Source of the DNA: an uncultured Oscillospiraceae bacterium
GTDB lineage: Bacteria; Bacillota; Clostridia; Oscillospirales; Oscillospiraceae
Assembly (NCBI GenBank): GCA_944387285.1
Contig: CALXEH010000007.1
Coordinates: 1 to 56,659 of the forward strand
Direction of reading: 5' to 3'
Length of the DNA: 56,659 bases
The notes under the pieces were generated by a model. That model did not search any database. It was not told the origin of the DNA and saw nothing but the letters and a program-made list of their open reading frames with translations. Below are positions 8,069 to 14,820 of this stretch, in pieces. The stretch's first letter is position 1. The number at the start of each line of letters is the position of its first letter. Position numbers and translations under genes: made by a program.

Positions 8069-9390
8069 GCACGCCCATCTGCGACTTCGTGCAGGACTAC
8101 TGCCGAAGCGTCACCTTCCGCCTCCACATGCCCGGGCACAAGGGCCGCGGCGAGCTCGGCTGCGAGGCCCTCGACATCACCGAGGTGCCCGGCGCGGACG
8201 ACCTCGCCTGCCCCGAGGGCGTCATACTCGCCAGCGAGGAGAACACCACGGAGCTCTTCGGCTCGCGGCACACCTTCTATGCCGCCGGAGGCAGCTCGCA
8301 GTGCGTCAAGGCCATGCTCCACCTCGCTTACCTCTTCCGGCCCGAGGGCGCGGGAAACCGCATCCTCGCCGCCCGCAACGCCCACAAGAGCTTCCTGCAC
8401 GGCTGCGCCCTGCTCGGGCTCGAGCCCGTCTGGCTCCGCCCGGAATTCCCCTCGCCCCTCTGCTCCTGCCCCGTCTCGCCCGGGGCGCTTGACCTCGCGC
8501 TGGACGCCGGTGAGAGGCCGTTTGCGGTTTACATAACCTCTCCGGACTACCTCGGCGGAGTGCAGGACATCCCGGCGCTGGCGGAGGCCTGTCACCGGCA
8601 CGGGCTGCCGCTGCTCGTGGACAACGCCCACGGGGCGTATTTGAAGTTCCTGGAGCGCTCCCGGCATCCGCTCGACCTCGGCGCGGACCTGTGCTGCGAC
8701 TCGGCGCACAAGACCCTGTCCGCGCTCACGGGCGCTGCGTATCTGCACGTTGCCCGGGACGCCATGGCTGCCTACGAGGCCGAGGCGCGGCGCTCGCTGG
8801 CGGCCTTCGGCTCGTCCAGCCCCTCGTACCTCATTTTGCAGTCGCTCGACCTGTGCGCCGACCGGCTGGACAAGGACTACCCCGCGCTCATACAGGAGAC
8901 GGCGCGGCGCGTTGCGGCGCTGGCGCGTGAGCTGGGCATCGACCCGCCCCTGGGCGACCCGCTCAAGCTCGCCATACCCGCCGCGGACTTCGGCTGCACG
9001 GGCTTTGAGCTCGCGTCCTGCCTGCGCGGCTGGCGCGCCGTGGCCGAGTACGCCGACGCCGACTGGCTGGTGCTCATGTTCTCGCCCCTGCTGGGCAGTG
9101 ACGCCTGCAACATCGTCCGGCGCGCGCTGCCGCAGCGGCGGCCGTCGCCCCGGCGGCCCCTGAGCCTGCCCGCGCCCGGCGAGAAGGTGCTCTCACCGCG
9201 CGAGGCGCTGCTGGCCAGGCGCGTGTCCCTGCCCGTCTCCGAGTGCGTGGGGCGCGTTTGCGCGGATGCGGCCGTCAGCTGCCCGCCCGCCATACCTGTT
9301 GCCGTCTGCGGCGAGCGGATAACGCCCGAGGCCGCCCGGCTCATGGAAGCGCTGGGCATACGCGAGCTCAGTGTTGTCTATGGGGCTTGA
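8065..9390 (+). CDS. Orn/Lys/Arg decarboxylase-family PLP protein, divergent
   Basis: A fold-type I PLP protein of 441 residues. It starts at ATG 8065, overlapping the scfB stop, with GAAGG just before. Family marks are HMPGHKG near residue 22, ARNAHKSF, ITSPDYLGGVQDI, VDNAHGAY (the Asp that contacts the PLP ring nitrogen; most relatives have VDEAHG) and DSAHKTLSALTG with the PLP-binding Lys. The glycine-rich PLP phosphate segment reads AAGGSSQCVKAM instead of the usual TNGSTxGN. It most resembles the short YaaO-type homologues rather than the 700-residue inducible decarboxylases. The substrate cannot be told from sequence. The third-codon preference shifts from C to G near base 8510. Its coupling to the SCIFF maturase is unusual. 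Confidence 0.8.
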   Translation: MSTPICDFVQDYCRSVTFRLHMPGHKGRGELGCEALDITEVPGADDLACPEGVILASEENTTELFGSRHTFYAAGGSSQCVKAMLHLAYLFRPEGAGNRILAARNAHKSFLHGCALLGLEPVWLRPEFPSPLCSCPVSPGALDLALDAGERPFAVYITSPDYLGGVQDIPALAEACHRHGLPLLVDNAHGAYLKFLERSRHPLDLGADLCCDSAHKTLSALTGAAYLHVARDAMAAYEAEARRSLAAFGSSSPSYLILQSLDLCADRLDKDYPALIQETARRVAALARELGIDPPLGDPLKLAIPAADFGCTGFELASCLRGWRAVAEYADADWLVLMFSPLLGSDACNIVRRALPQRRPSPRRPLSLPAPGEKVLSPREALLARRVSLPVSECVGRVCADAAVSCPPAIPVAVCGERITPEAARLMEALGIRELSVVYGA

Positions 9391-9415
9391 ATATGCGCGG
9401 AAGCTGTGGTATTAT
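9387..9415 (+). promoter_or_regulatory. Promoter for the two small genes 9444-9981
   Basis: TTGAAT (9387-9392), a 17-base spacer and TATTAT (9410-9415). It overlaps the stop codon of the decarboxylase-like gene. Confidence 0.6.
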
Positions 9416-9443
9416 GTCAACAATTAAGGCTGGGAGGTCCGCC

Positions 9444-9644
9444 GTGGAGAAGGCAACTGACATCATATTGGTCATCTGCGGGACGCTGCTGTGCATAGGC
9501 GGCATGTTCTCTGTCGGCAGCACATACCGCTCGGCGCTGGGCATTGGCCTGGGCCTGCTGCTGGTCGTGCTGGGGCTGGTGGACAAGGACCGGGTCTGGC
9601 CATTCGGCAGGAAGAAAGGCGGCGGCGGAGATGGACAGGAGTAA
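9444..9644 (+). CDS. Small hydrophobic membrane protein, unknown function
   Basis: A 66-residue protein starting at GTG 9444, with GGGAGG (9432-9437) six bases upstream. Two hydrophobic stretches (IILVICGTLLCIGGMF and ALGIGLGLLLVVLGLV) are consistent with two membrane helices separated by a short polar turn. The tail WPFGRKKGGGGDGQE is basic then polar. I do not recognise a family. It overlaps the next gene by 14 bases and shares its promoter, so the two may act together. Confidence 0.65.
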   Translation: MEKATDIILVICGTLLCIGGMFSVGSTYRSALGIGLGLLLVVLGLVDKDRVWPFGRKKGGGGDGQE

Positions 9645-9981
9645 TTTTGCGCGCGAGGTGCTGGGCTTCCCCATAAACGTGGAGCTCTCGGGCTGCGGGA
9701 ACGACACGCTGGTGAAGATAACCGGCGGCTGCGCGCCGCACATAGGCAGCGTCAGCGTGGCCTATCTCGACAGCGGCGAGCCCGCGCTCCGCACCCTGCT
9801 GCTGCCCGGGCACAGGGACGACGCCGTGAGCGACATGTTCGCCGAGGCGCTCTCGCGCAAGCTCGGCGCGACGGTCACCGTCGTCTGCGGCATCCACTAC
9901 GAGGAGCCCGGCAGGGCCGGCATCGAGGAGATCATGGCCTGCGTCCGCGAACTGCTCGCCGACGTCATGAGCGCAATATGA
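9631..9981 (+). CDS. LpdD-like (prenylated-flavin chaperone domain) protein
   Basis: A 116-residue cytosolic protein with the pattern VKITGGCAPHIGSVSVAY and later TVTVVCGIHYEE. This resembles the short proteins grouped with LpdD, the accessory subunit of gallate decarboxylase thought to handle prenylated flavin, and often mislabelled amino acid decarboxylase. No UbiD/LpdC or UbiX/LpdB partner lies in the window. The ATG sits inside the end of the preceding gene, with GGCGGAG upstream. The family assignment is from memory of conserved motifs and is moderate; the biochemical role here is unknown. Confidence 0.6.
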   Translation: MDRSNFAREVLGFPINVELSGCGNDTLVKITGGCAPHIGSVSVAYLDSGEPALRTLLLPGHRDDAVSDMFAEALSRKLGATVTVVCGIHYEEPGRAGIEEIMACVRELLADVMSAI

Positions 9982-10020
9982 AAGCGCCGCCCGAAAAGGG
10001 CGGCGCTTTCAGCTTAATTT
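9980..10020 (+). terminator. Terminator after LpdD-like gene
   Basis: GAAAGCGCCGCCC/GGGCGGCGCTTTC is a 13-base perfect stem with a GAAAA loop and a modest T-rich tail. Confidence 0.75.
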
Positions 10021-10032
10021 ACGGGTGAAAAT

Positions 10033-10059
10033 AAAAAACCGACTGCATAGCAGTCGGTT
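10033..10059 (-). terminator. Terminator of tRNA-Val
   Basis: On the minus strand AACCGACTGC/GCAGTCGGTT, with a three-base loop, is followed by six T. Confidence 0.9.
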
Positions 10060-10060
10060 C

Positions 10061-10137
10061 TGGTGGACGATACAGGACTCGAACCTGTGACCCTCCGCAC
10101 GTCAAGCGGATGCTCATACCAGCTGAGCTAATCGTCC
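10061..10137 (-). tRNA. tRNA-Val (anticodon GAC)
   Basis: The acceptor GGACGAT/ATCGTCC, a D arm with TAGCTCAGCTGGTATGAGC, the anticodon stem CCGC/GCGG with loop TTGACGT (anticodon GAC at 10101-10103) and the T arm ACAGGTTCGAGTCCTGT are present. The discriminator is A and CCA is encoded. Length is 77 bases. Confidence 0.95.
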
Positions 10138-10194
10138 GTTTCGCAAGCAAGCGTTATTGTAACCCATGCCTGCGAAATTGTCAACAGTTTTTTC

Positions 10195-10962
10195 TCAAAA
10201 TTGCGGCAAATATTCCGTCGGGTCCACGCTCTGCCCGTTCGCGCGCATCGCAAAGTGCAGGTGATAGACCTCCCCGGCTTCCGCCAGCGCGGTCGTGCCC
10301 ACCGCGCCTATCGTGTCGCCCATCTCCACGCTCTGACCCACGCTCACCGTCGGCAGCTCGGCCAGGTTGGAATACACCGTCTCTATACCGCCGCCGTGGC
10401 TTATCACCACCGTCGTGCCCAGCAGCCCGTCGGTATAGACCTCGCTCACCTCGCCGTTTGCCGCCGCAAGCACCTGGGTGCCCAGGCCCGAGGCGATATC
10501 CACGCCGTCATGCGTGCGCCAATCCGCCATCGTCTTGTCGTAGATGAGCTCCGTCATCGCGTAGGGCTGCTCTATCTGGCCGTACACCGGCCACACATAG
10601 CTCGCCGGGGCAGCTTCCGCTTCCTCGGGCTGTGAGGCCGCCTCAGGCTGCTCCTGCGTCACCGGCTCCTGCGCCTGTACCTCGGGCGCTATCGGCTCGG
10701 CTATGACCTCCTGGGCGTCCTCCGGCACCTCCCACACGGTCTCATCCGCCGCTTCCGTGGGCTTCGGCGCCGCAGTCGGGCTCGGCTGCGCCGTCACCAT
10801 CACTACCGCCTGCTTCTGCACAGTGCTCTCCCCGTCTGACAGCAGCGTCCAGGCGGACACGCCTATCACCGCCGCGCACAGGAAAAGGACTATGTAAAAG
10901 CCCTTTCCGCCAAAAAAGCGCTCCAGCCGGCTCTGGCCGGAGTCCTTCTTCTTATCCTCCAT
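10195..10962 (-). CDS. M23 (LytM) family endopeptidase, SpoIIQ-like
   Basis: A 255-residue membrane-anchored protein. The N terminus is short and charged, a single membrane helix spans about residues 21-41, and a long Pro/Glu/Gln/Ala-rich linker (50-122) leads to a LytM zinc peptidase domain (125-255). The metal ligands HDGVD (His151, Asp155) and HLHF (His234, His236) are intact, so it should be catalytically competent. Topology, size and domain order match SpoIIQ, the forespore half of the engulfment channel. A sigma-F-like promoter is present upstream, which supports that role. No spoIIIA genes are nearby, so a general cell-wall hydrolase cannot be excluded. GGAGG precedes the ATG. Confidence 0.8.
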   Translation of the reverse strand: MEDKKKDSGQSRLERFFGGKGFYIVLFLCAAVIGVSAWTLLSDGESTVQKQAVVMVTAQPSPTAAPKPTEAADETVWEVPEDAQEVIAEPIAPEVQAQEPVTQEQPEAASQPEEAEAAPASYVWPVYGQIEQPYAMTELIYDKTMADWRTHDGVDIASGLGTQVLAAANGEVSEVYTDGLLGTTVVISHGGGIETVYSNLAELPTVSVGQSVEMGDTIGAVGTTALAEAGEVYHLHFAMRANGQSVDPTEYLPQF

Positions 10963-11000
10963 TTCGTTACCTCCTGAAGAAAATGGTGTCTTCGGAGGCT

Positions 11001-11029
11001 ATTATTGACAGGCCCGCCGGGTCTTATAC
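11001..11029 (-). promoter_or_regulatory. Possible sigma-F-type promoter of the SpoIIQ-like gene
   Basis: On the minus strand GTATA (11025-11029), a 15-base spacer and GTCAATAAT (11001-11009) match the Bacillus sigma-F pattern GYATA and GGnnAnAnT at all but one defined position. The start would give a leader of about 32 bases. Confidence 0.5.
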
Positions 11030-11055
11030 AAGTTTTTTGCCGCGCGCCGCACTCG

Positions 11056-11084
11056 TTGACTTTGACCGCCGCGCATGGTAAAAT
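11056..11084 (+). promoter_or_regulatory. Promoter of the aconitase-X operon
   Basis: TTGACT (11056-11061), 17 bases, TAAAAT (11079-11084). The AAAGGAG ribosome-binding site follows about 18 bases after the -10. Confidence 0.75.
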
Positions 11085-11116
11085 CTTGACAGGAAGTTGA
11101 CAAAGGAGTGATCACA

Positions 11117-12391
11117 ATGCTTCTCACACCCGAACAGCAGGCTATGCTGGACGGCGCCCAGGGCGAGGTCATGGCCAAGGTCATGCGCTCCCTCGTCATG
11201 TACGGCGAAACCTTCGGGGCCGAGAAAATGGTTCCCGTCACGAGCAAATACGGCCACACGGTCATAAGCTTCGGTATCGGCGTCATGAAGCCGGTCTACG
11301 ACCTCTACGACCAGCTGCTCGAGGCCGGCGCTGTCTCCAAGCAGCAGTTTTCCGCCGACCCCCTGCCCCTTGACCCCAAGGTGCCCTCCAACCTCCTGCA
11401 GGACATCATCTTCAAGGGCATCATGTACTCGCAGCAGAAGCGCTACGAGGCCCAGCTCGACAAGTTCGGCATACTCGGCCGCGACGCCTTCACCTGCGCC
11501 TGCTACCTCGACGAAGTCGGCAACAAGCCGCAGATGGGCGAGGTGCTCTCCTGGGCTGAGTCCTCCGCCGTTGTCTACGCCAACAGCGTCCTCGGCGCCA
11601 GGTGCAACCGCAACTCCGGCATGCTCGAGCTCATGGGCTCCATCGCCGGCTGCGTACCCTATTTCGGCCTGCTCACCGACGAGGGACGCAGGGCCGACTG
11701 GGTCATCGAAGTGAAGACCGATAAAAAGCCCGAGGCCCAGCTGCTCGGCTCCGCTATCGGCATGAAGGTCATGGAGCAGGTGCCCTACATAAAGGGCCTG
11801 GACAAGTGGCTCGGCAGCGAGATAACGCCCGAGGTCACCGCCTACCTCAAGGACTTCGGCGCGGCCACCGCCTCCAACGGCGCCGTCGGCCTCTACCACG
11901 TCGAAAACCTCACGCCCGAGGCTAAGGAACAGGGCCAGGCGCTCATCCGTGAGGGCGCGCCCGTCTACGTCATCGACGACGCCGAGCTCGAGCGCGTCAA
12001 GGCGAACTACCCCTGCGTCTGGAAGGACCTCAACGCCGCGCCCAAGCTCTGCTTCGTCGGCTGCCCGCACCTCACCCTCGGCCAGCTCAGAAGCTGGACG
12101 GAGAACATCGAGGCGGCGCTGCGCGCAAACGGCAAGACCAAGGTCACCGTGCCCACCGTCTTCACCGCCGCGCCCGCGACCATCAAGGAGTTCCAGAAAA
12201 CCGTCTACGCCAAGCGCCTCGAGCGCACGGGCGTCATCCTCTCCTACATCTGCCCGCTCATGTACATGAACAATCCCCTCTCGGGCAAGATGCCGGTCAT
12301 CACCTGCTCCAACAAGCTCAGGACTTACACGACCGCGAGGTATTACACCGAGGCCGAGATCCTCAACAAAATCACGGGAGGTGCCTGCTGA
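11117..12391 (+). CDS. Aconitase X, large (catalytic) subunit
   Basis: A 424-residue member of the AcnX (DUF521) family. Known members dehydrate cis-3-hydroxy-L-proline in bacteria or phosphomevalonate in archaea, using an iron-sulfur cluster. Recognisable segments include LTPEQQAMLDG at the start, SWAESSAVVYANSVLGARCNRN with a probable cluster Cys, PKLCFVGCPHLTLGQL, and YICPLMYMNNP near the end. I chose ATG 11117, eight bases from AAAGGAG; the GTG at 11108 lies inside the ribosome-binding site. The small subunit follows with a TGATG-type overlap. No proline-metabolism or isoprenoid gene is adjacent, so the substrate is undetermined. Confidence 0.88.
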   Translation: MLLTPEQQAMLDGAQGEVMAKVMRSLVMYGETFGAEKMVPVTSKYGHTVISFGIGVMKPVYDLYDQLLEAGAVSKQQFSADPLPLDPKVPSNLLQDIIFKGIMYSQQKRYEAQLDKFGILGRDAFTCACYLDEVGNKPQMGEVLSWAESSAVVYANSVLGARCNRNSGMLELMGSIAGCVPYFGLLTDEGRRADWVIEVKTDKKPEAQLLGSAIGMKVMEQVPYIKGLDKWLGSEITPEVTAYLKDFGAATASNGAVGLYHVENLTPEAKEQGQALIREGAPVYVIDDAELERVKANYPCVWKDLNAAPKLCFVGCPHLTLGQLRSWTENIEAALRANGKTKVTVPTVFTAAPATIKEFQKTVYAKRLERTGVILSYICPLMYMNNPLSGKMPVITCSNKLRTYTTARYYTEAEILNKITGGAC

Positions 12392-12834
12392 TGGCTAAGA
12401 TATTCAAGGGCCGCCCGGTGGTGGCGGGCAGCTGCACCGCCCCGGCGCTGGTCTCGCACGGCGGCTTCAACACGCTGGCCAGCTTCCAAATGGCCATGAT
12501 GTTCGGCGACAAAAAGGTCAAGTGCGGCGACCAGAACAACCCCGACCTCTACAAAAAGCCAATGAAGGGCATGGCGCTCTGCCTGCCCCAGACCATAGGC
12601 TCCACTACCGGCGGCATGGTGCTCTACACCGCCTGCGCTACGGATAACCAGCCGGCCTGCATGCTCTTTTCCATGACCATCGACAGCCTGGCCGCCTCCG
12701 GCGCCATCCTCGCCGCCAACTGGACGGAGGCCAACATGCCCGTCGTGGACAGACTCGGCGACGAGTTCCTCGACTACGTCCAGGACGGCATGAGCATCAC
12801 CGTCGCGCCCGACGGCACGGTCACGGTCGAATAA
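12391..12834 (+). CDS. Aconitase X, small (swivel) subunit
   Basis: A 147-residue DUF126-type swivelling domain, the partner of the large AcnX subunit. Typical features are the opening KGRPVVAGSCTAPALVS, the segment GMALCLPQTIGSTTGG with the conserved Ser/Thr-Gly substrate region, and the C-terminal DGTVTVE strand. Its ATG overlaps the stop of the large subunit, with GGGAGG upstream. This split arrangement corresponds to the two-subunit AcnX form rather than the fused one. Like the large subunit, it can be a hydroxyproline-type or another dehydratase component. Confidence 0.88.
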   Translation: MAKIFKGRPVVAGSCTAPALVSHGGFNTLASFQMAMMFGDKKVKCGDQNNPDLYKKPMKGMALCLPQTIGSTTGGMVLYTACATDNQPACMLFSMTIDSLAASGAILAANWTEANMPVVDRLGDEFLDYVQDGMSITVAPDGTVTVE

Positions 12835-12848
12835 GCCGCCGCTATTCA

Positions 12849-12876
12849 AAAAAGCCTCCCATTCGGGAGGCTTTTT
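12849..12876. terminator. Bidirectional terminator
   Basis: AAAAAGCCTCCC/GGGAGGCTTTTT has an ATTC loop. The A and T tracts on both sides serve the convergent AcnX operon and the histidine kinase gene. Confidence 0.9.
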
Positions 12877-14085
12877 CTATGTCCGGGCCGGCTTCCAGCG
12901 GGCCGTGAATTCAATAACGCCCTCTTCTGGCAGGCTGGCGCTCAGTTCGGCGTCCATGTCCTCGGCCAGCGCCCGGGCTATGGCCAGGCCCAGTCCCGCG
13001 CCGCCCGTGTCCCGGCTGCGCGCGCTGTCCTCGCGGTAGAAGCGGTCGAAAAGCCTCTCCGGCTCCTTCGGCAGCTCGGCGCAGCGGTTGCGCAGGCTCA
13101 GCTGTATGCGTCCGCCCTCGCGCCCGAGAGAGAGCCCAAGCCGCGTGCCGGGCTCGGCGTATTTTACCGCGTTGTCCAGCAATATGTCCAGCAGCTGCTC
13201 CGGCTCGCCCGGCGCGGCCTTTATATGCAGGCCCGGCTCCAGCCGCAGGTCCAGGCGCAGGCCGGCCGCCTGCGCCGGCTCGCGGTACTGCGCGGCCGCG
13301 TCCTCCACGGCGGCGCTCAGGTCCTGTTCGCAGGCCGCCGCGCCGCCGCCGCGCGCCTCGTCCAGCCGGGCCAGGGTCAGCAGCCGCTGCGTGAGCTCGT
13401 CCATGCGCTCCGTCTGGCGGCGGATATTGCGGCTCCAGCGGCTCTCGCCCTCGTGCAGCTCCAGCGCGTCCGCGTTCGCGCGGATGATGGCCAGCGGAGT
13501 CTTCAGCTCGTGCCCCGCGTCAGTTATGAAGCGCTTCTGCCGCTCCAGGCTCTCCGCCACAGGCCTGACCGCGCGCCGTGAGAGCAGCATCACCGCCAGC
13601 AGCGCCGCAAACCAGCAGGCCGCGCCCGCCAGCAGCGACAGCGCCGCCACCACCAGCAGCGAGCTCCTGTTCTGCGACACGTCCAAAAACACCGCCACGC
13701 TGCCGTCGCGCAGCTGGCGCACCCGGTAGCGGAACCGGTCCACGCTGCCCGTCCGCTCTCCGTTCAGGGCCCCGGCGTATGCCGCGGCCTCCGCCTCGTC
13801 CAAGGCGCCTATGTGCGTGACGTCCGCAGACCTGACCTCCCCCTTCGCGTCCAGGTACAGGCTGAAGTACACCGCCGAAAGTACGTCGTCCTCGTCCAGA
13901 GGCGGGCGGAAAAAGCGCCGCTCCTCCCTGTAGCCGCCCTCCGAGAGCACCGTCAGCAGCATGTCCGTGTCCATGTAGTCGAGCCACCAGTTCACGGCGT
14001 TTATGCCGCCAAGCAGCACGAGCAGCAGCAGCGTCACGCCAGCCATCGCCGCCGCCGCGAACCGTTTCCTCAGCGTTTTAAGCAT
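12877..14085 (-). CDS. Sensor histidine kinase
   Basis: A 402-residue membrane kinase. Helices lie at about 13-33 and 143-168, enclosing an extracellular sensor of roughly 110 residues with no recognisable fold. The H box DAGHELKTPLAII carries the phosphorylatable His192. The ATPase domain has DNAVKYA (N box), LFDRFYRED (F box) and GGAGLGLAIA (G box). A HAMP domain is not evident. The ATG at 14083-14085 overlaps the stop of the response regulator by eight bases, so the pair is translationally coupled. The signal and target genes are unknown. Its location beside ftsZ suggests, but does not prove, an envelope role. Confidence 0.9.
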   Translation of the reverse strand: MLKTLRKRFAAAAMAGVTLLLLVLLGGINAVNWWLDYMDTDMLLTVLSEGGYREERRFFRPPLDEDDVLSAVYFSLYLDAKGEVRSADVTHIGALDEAEAAAYAGALNGERTGSVDRFRYRVRQLRDGSVAVFLDVSQNRSSLLVVAALSLLAGAACWFAALLAVMLLSRRAVRPVAESLERQKRFITDAGHELKTPLAIIRANADALELHEGESRWSRNIRRQTERMDELTQRLLTLARLDEARGGGAAACEQDLSAAVEDAAAQYREPAQAAGLRLDLRLEPGLHIKAAPGEPEQLLDILLDNAVKYAEPGTRLGLSLGREGGRIQLSLRNRCAELPKEPERLFDRFYREDSARSRDTGGAGLGLAIARALAEDMDAELSASLPEEGVIEFTARWKPART

Positions 14086-14755
14086 CCGGCGCCTCCAGGC
14101 TGTAGCCCAGGCCGCGGCGGGCGCGTATCTGCACGCGCGAGCCCGCCGCCGCCAGCCGCTTGCGCAGCGCCGACACATACACCCACACCGCGCCCTGCTC
14201 CGTCTCCGTCTCGTAGCCCCAGGTCTTCACCAGCAGCTCCTCCGTCGATATGCAGGCGCCCCGGCTCAGCAGCAGCGCCTCCATCATGCGGTATTCCAGC
14301 CGCGTCAGGCCCACCGTACCCGCCGCAGAGCTCAATTCACCGCGCCGCCTGTCCAGGCGCAGGTCCGCAAAACTCAATACGTCGGGCGTATACGCCTCGC
14401 CGCGCCGGAGCATCGCCCGCACCCGCGCCAGCAGCTCGCCCATGGCAAAGGGCTTCGTCAGGTAATCGTCCGCGCCGGCGTCCAGGCCCTCTATCCTGTC
14501 CTCCACCTGCGACTTCGCCGTGAGCAGCAGCACCGGTGCGGCTATGCCGGCCTCCCTGAGCTCGCGCAGCACCTCCAGGCCGCTTTTCCGCGGCAGCATG
14601 AGGTCGAGTATTATCCCGTCGTAATCGCCGCTCAGGGCGTATTCCAGCGCCTCTGCGCCGTCGGCTACGGCGTCCACGATGAATTTGTGGCAGCTGAGTA
14701 CGTCCGTCACCGCCTCGGCCATGTCCGCCTCGTCCTCGGCATAGAGCAGTTTCAT
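14078..14755 (-). CDS. OmpR/PhoB-family response regulator
   Basis: A 225-residue regulator. The receiver domain has the acidic pocket YAEDEAD and the phospho-acceptor Asp51 in IILDLMLP, followed by LLTAK and the KPF lysine. The C-terminal winged-helix DNA-binding domain (about 125-220) includes LTRLEYRMMEALL and VWVYVSALRKRL. TAGGAGGG lies just before the ATG. The gene begins right after the ftsZ terminator and precedes its kinase. I see no dedicated promoter in the short gap, so transcription may depend on readthrough from ftsZ or a weak promoter. Confidence 0.92.
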   Translation of the reverse strand: MKLLYAEDEADMAEAVTDVLSCHKFIVDAVADGAEALEYALSGDYDGIILDLMLPRKSGLEVLRELREAGIAAPVLLLTAKSQVEDRIEGLDAGADDYLTKPFAMGELLARVRAMLRRGEAYTPDVLSFADLRLDRRRGELSSAAGTVGLTRLEYRMMEALLLSRGACISTEELLVKTWGYETETEQGAVWVYVSALRKRLAAAGSRVQIRARRGLGYSLEAPDA

Positions 14756-14771
14756 CGCGTCCCTCCTATAC

Positions 14772-14800
14772 GAAAACCGGCCCCTTTTTAAGAGGCCGGT
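14772..14800 (-). terminator. Terminator of ftsZ / dcw operon
   Basis: On the minus strand ACCGGCCTC/GGGGCCGGT, with a TTAAAAA loop, is followed by TTTTCG. Confidence 0.75.
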
Positions 14801-14820
14801 GTGTTTTGCATGTTCGACGT

